In this document: piece by piece, positions 61,022-64,000 of the stretch | How positions within the stretch are numbered: the first letter of the stretch is position 1 | Layout: the number at the start of each line of letters is the position of its first letter | The notes under the pieces: model-generated | What the model saw: only the letters and a program-made list of their open reading frames with translations | Told to the model about the DNA's origin: nothing | Databases searched by the model: none | Made by a program: the position numbers and the translations under genes | NCBI RefSeq assembly: GCF_037038585.1 | Contig: NC_092520.1 | Span: 14,453,001-14,517,000 of the forward strand | Length of the DNA stretch: 64,000 bases | Source of the DNA: Patagioenas fasciata | Lineage: Eukaryota > Chordata > Aves > Columbiformes > Columbidae | Reading direction: 5' to 3'

Positions 61022-62185
61022 CCCCTCCATAATCTTCTCCAAATTATGTGGTAGTATTTGCTTGTCCTTTCGTAATTTGTTTTATTTCTTCAAACTCTGT
61101 CAGAAAAGATAATCAGGTTCATTTTTATTTTGAACCTTCTTCTGGAATTGTTCCACATTGTAAGAAGTGAAAAACAGGAAAAACCTCCAAAGAGAAACAG
61201 AAAACCCTCTTACCTCTGCCTGGCTCACCTCACTTAACTTCCAAACCTCAAGTGTGTTACTATCAAGAAAACTATTTTTTAAAGTTGTAAATTGAGTTCT
61301 GATGTTATCACTTGGCTAAATTCCCATGCTGATATCACTGTATGAAAATCAATTCATCTGTGTCATCTTAGATTCCTTTGTAATTTACTTTCTAAGATTA
61401 GATATTGCTTCCAAAACGTCTAATCCCAAGATTGTTTTAATGATTCTTTGCTTATCTATTTGTACTACAGGCAAATTTTGTCAAACAGTTTTCTGTCCCT
61501 CAGATGAAAAAAAAAAACATTTTTTTTTTCCGTTTTAAAACATCATGTGAAAGCAAATAGCAAAAGTCCCTGACAGATGTACTCAAAACAGCCTTGAAGG
61601 AGGAATTCAGAAGATGTCTTGAAGCCTGTAGGTTAGTTTGTTGTTTTATGAAATACTCAATACCAGCTTATACTTTTGTCTTTCTTCAAGATGTGAGAAA
61701 CTGGGAAGTGGTGCAAGAGATCCAAAAGATTGGTTCAGTGTGGAGAAAAATCCAATCCGAGAGATGGGTAAATGAATCTCTAAGCACATTGCTTATGTCT
61801 GTGTGTAACTGCTGAGATCACTTGGACCTGTAAGACACAGGTCTATTTTAAGTGTAGATTAAATAGCCGCATTCTTTGGAGCTGAAACAGTATTCCTTGC
61901 TGCACAGGCGTGTTATGTATCATGACCAGCAGGAAGATTTGCATGCACAGTCAGATCCTGAGGCAAAAATGTATACAGATTGAGACTATCAAATGAACTC
62001 CATGGATTTGTTTTTAGCTGTTTTGATGAAAAATGTGACTACTTGCAAATTCCTGTCAAGTGTTGCAATGTTTTAGCTGGAAAAAAGAAAAAAAGAAAAA
62101 AAAAAGTAAGATGACTGTTTTCAATATAGTGATTATTTATTTTGAAATGGATTTCTGAAGAAATAAATTGTCCTCCAATTAAAAA

Positions 62186-62253
62186 CAAACAAAAACCAAA
62201 AAACAAAAACAGAAAAACAAGAACAAAACAAAACAAAACAAAAAAACAACAAA
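62186..62253. repeat. CAAAA-rich low-complexity tract
   Basis: Irregular CAAA/CAAAA/CAAAAA units, similar to the tract at 7,268. Confidence 0.85.
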
Positions 62254-64000
62254 ACCTAAAACCTGTGTTTCAAGAAAAAAAAAAACTGAACCAGAAAGAA
62301 ATTTGTTGCCATTAGAGTAAGAAAATGATACCTTTGGCTTGTCGTAAATATTTTCTTTTCAGTATTTTGGTTAGCCAGGGAACTGGAAAAATAAATAATT
62401 ACACAGGGTTCTCTGTCTCATGGATTACCTCATCTCCTGGAGTTTCTTGTGCTTCCCATGGTAAAGCATGAGGTAGAGCACACAGTAAAGATACACTGTG
62501 TGCTTTCATCTCCCAGCTATTTTGGACTGAGTTCATCCTGAGATGAAAACACAACAACTATGTCCAAAAAAAAGGAGACAGAGAAAAGCAAACTTGAATC
62601 AGAGACCTAATTATTACCTAAAATTGAAATGTAAGAAGGTTTCTAAAAGGCCCTGTCAGTTGAGATAAAACATATAGTTTTCATTCAGATGAAGATAAGA
62701 CAGCAATGCAGAGAAATACAGAGCAGTGGAATGATGTGATCTGAGCACTGACAAAGGAAAATTATTTTAGTCACAGTGCTGGATGAAGTTGAGGGGTGCA
62801 ATAACAGAAACAAAAGGTTATAAAGTAACTGGCTGCAGTAGTCAAGGTAACAAAATTTGACGTGCCCAGCAATTTACTTGTCATACTGAAGCATTGTATT
62901 TACCCATAAAATAGAAAAAAAGAAAAAAAAAAAAAGAGCTGGGGGAGACGGAAGAAAATCACAACCCAATTACTCATGGGAACCTTCAGCCCATATGTGT
63001 CTGTTTAATTACTGATAAAAGCTTCAGAGCTGGTACAATCCTGGTCAGTCCTATAAAAAGCTTTTTATTCAGTGCTTGGTGAACTATTTCTAAAAGCCTG
63101 AATGCTATGAGGATTAATGATTCTTGAAAGAACTGGTTTGGATCTCATTTGATGGACAGAAAATCTATTCTGACTAGGAACTTGCATCCAGATAATCTTC
63201 TGTCACACCTATTAGAGGTTTGCCTCAAATTCTCTCCTAGAAATACTTCTGTGCTTTTCCTCAGCACTCTCCAAGCAGCTAACCAGAAAGATAGACAGAA
63301 TAACCTTCATAATTAGTAGTGAATCTTTTCCATACCTTTTCTTAAAAAATAAAGAAAAATTCCCCTACCCCATAAGAAAACTGGAAACTAAAGGCAAATG
63401 TTAATTCAGCTAGATGAGGCTTTTAATGTGCTTTCCATAATAGCAAACCTGCAGTGGATTCCTCCCCAAGTAGTGGTATTTGATAACTGTAGTATATAAC
63501 TTTTCAATATTCCCTAAACAATGAGCTTTGAACTAAAGCTATAACGATCTTAGAAACTTATACAAAACTGAAGGATTGGATGAGTCCAGAAAATGTTTAA
63601 TCTACTGGAGGCATAGTTGTTACTGTTTATAGTTCTCCTGAAATCATTGACTGTCCAAAGAAAATCCCCAAGGGTTTAGGGTTCGGATCCCTCCAATAAT
63701 TTTCTAGAGAGTCATGTCAGAACAGCTTTAGTCAAGAAAAAAAAATAAAAATAAAGCATATGTACTGAAATGATAATAATTGTTTCTGCAGTATTGACCA
63801 GCAAAAGCTTACACAGGCTGGTGTGAAGGAATTCCAAACCCCTTTCAATAAAATACCCAGTTCTTAAACGCTTTTTTGCAGTCAAATCTACATTCAAGAA
63901 GTTTGACTTTTCAAGAAATGTTTTACTTTTTCTTGATTATGCACCAAGCGTACCTACTGATATTTTGTTTTCTTTTGCAAGAGGAGCCAATAATAATAAT

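Larger units (their letters stand above)
60123..64000. other. AT-rich intergenic DNA, no gene seen
   Basis: It contains a TTTG/GGTT tract at 60,981-61,021, A-rich CAAAA tracts at 62,186-62,253, and A tracts near 62,090 and 62,920. The open frame at 61,594-61,815 has no domain or splice support. Confidence 0.55.

Noticed and set aside
1-64000. Search for tRNA, rRNA, CRISPR, operon or unknown defence-like systems
   Set aside because: No cloverleaf with A and B boxes, no regularly spaced repeats with unique spacers, and no gene clusters were seen. The window is ordinary bird intergenic DNA with one RhoGAP locus.

Overview
This window looks like a vertebrate, and specifically bird, nuclear genome. 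The main evidence is about ten CR1 LINE fragments. Several end in the CR1-type ATTCTGTG/ATTCTATG octamer repeat, and two carry long stretches of decayed ORF2 reverse transcriptase. There are also LTRs that resemble common avian endogenous-retrovirus LTR families, including the type that begins with a TGTCATGGTTTAAC-like sequence. No bacterial or viral gene organisation is present.

Most of the window (about 1-43,000 and 50,000-64,000) is AT-rich intergenic DNA. I see no convincing host exon in it. It holds an LTR split by a younger CR1 (1.7-3.1 kb), small CR1 pieces (9.5, 15.3-16.0, 17.0 kb), microsatellites (GATA/GACA at 9.36 kb, an ATT/ACTACTATT array at 19.8 kb, an AATAG array at 31.85 kb, CCAA at 52.1 kb), a second LTR (20.3 kb), two large oppositely oriented CR1 copies (34.4-36.1 kb plus, 40.0-42.0 kb minus), a third LTR (about 53-54 kb) and further CR1 pieces (59.2-60.1 kb).

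The one host gene I can support lies in a GC-rich island at about 44.5-48.1 kb on the minus strand. Twelve to thirteen exons can be read by eye with matching splice phases. In gene order they encode a PH domain, a short linker resembling the N-terminus of TAGAP, and a complete RhoGAP domain with its arginine finger (GIFR) and NLAICVGPNLL-type motif. The architecture is that of the TAGAP/ARHGAP20 family of Rho GTPase-activating proteins. The copy appears to be damaged. One PH exon is a base short of keeping frame, a central RhoGAP exon has AT where the GT splice donor should be, and no 5' exons are found before a scrambled CR1 at 48.4-49.8 kb. It is most likely a decaying paralogue or pseudogene, although assembly errors could explain one or two of the lesions.

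I found no tRNA, rRNA, CRISPR array or unknown gene system. The most useful observations are the damaged RhoGAP paralogue, the nested LTR/CR1 insertion, the rearranged CR1 beside the gene, and the ordered 9-base satellite-like array.
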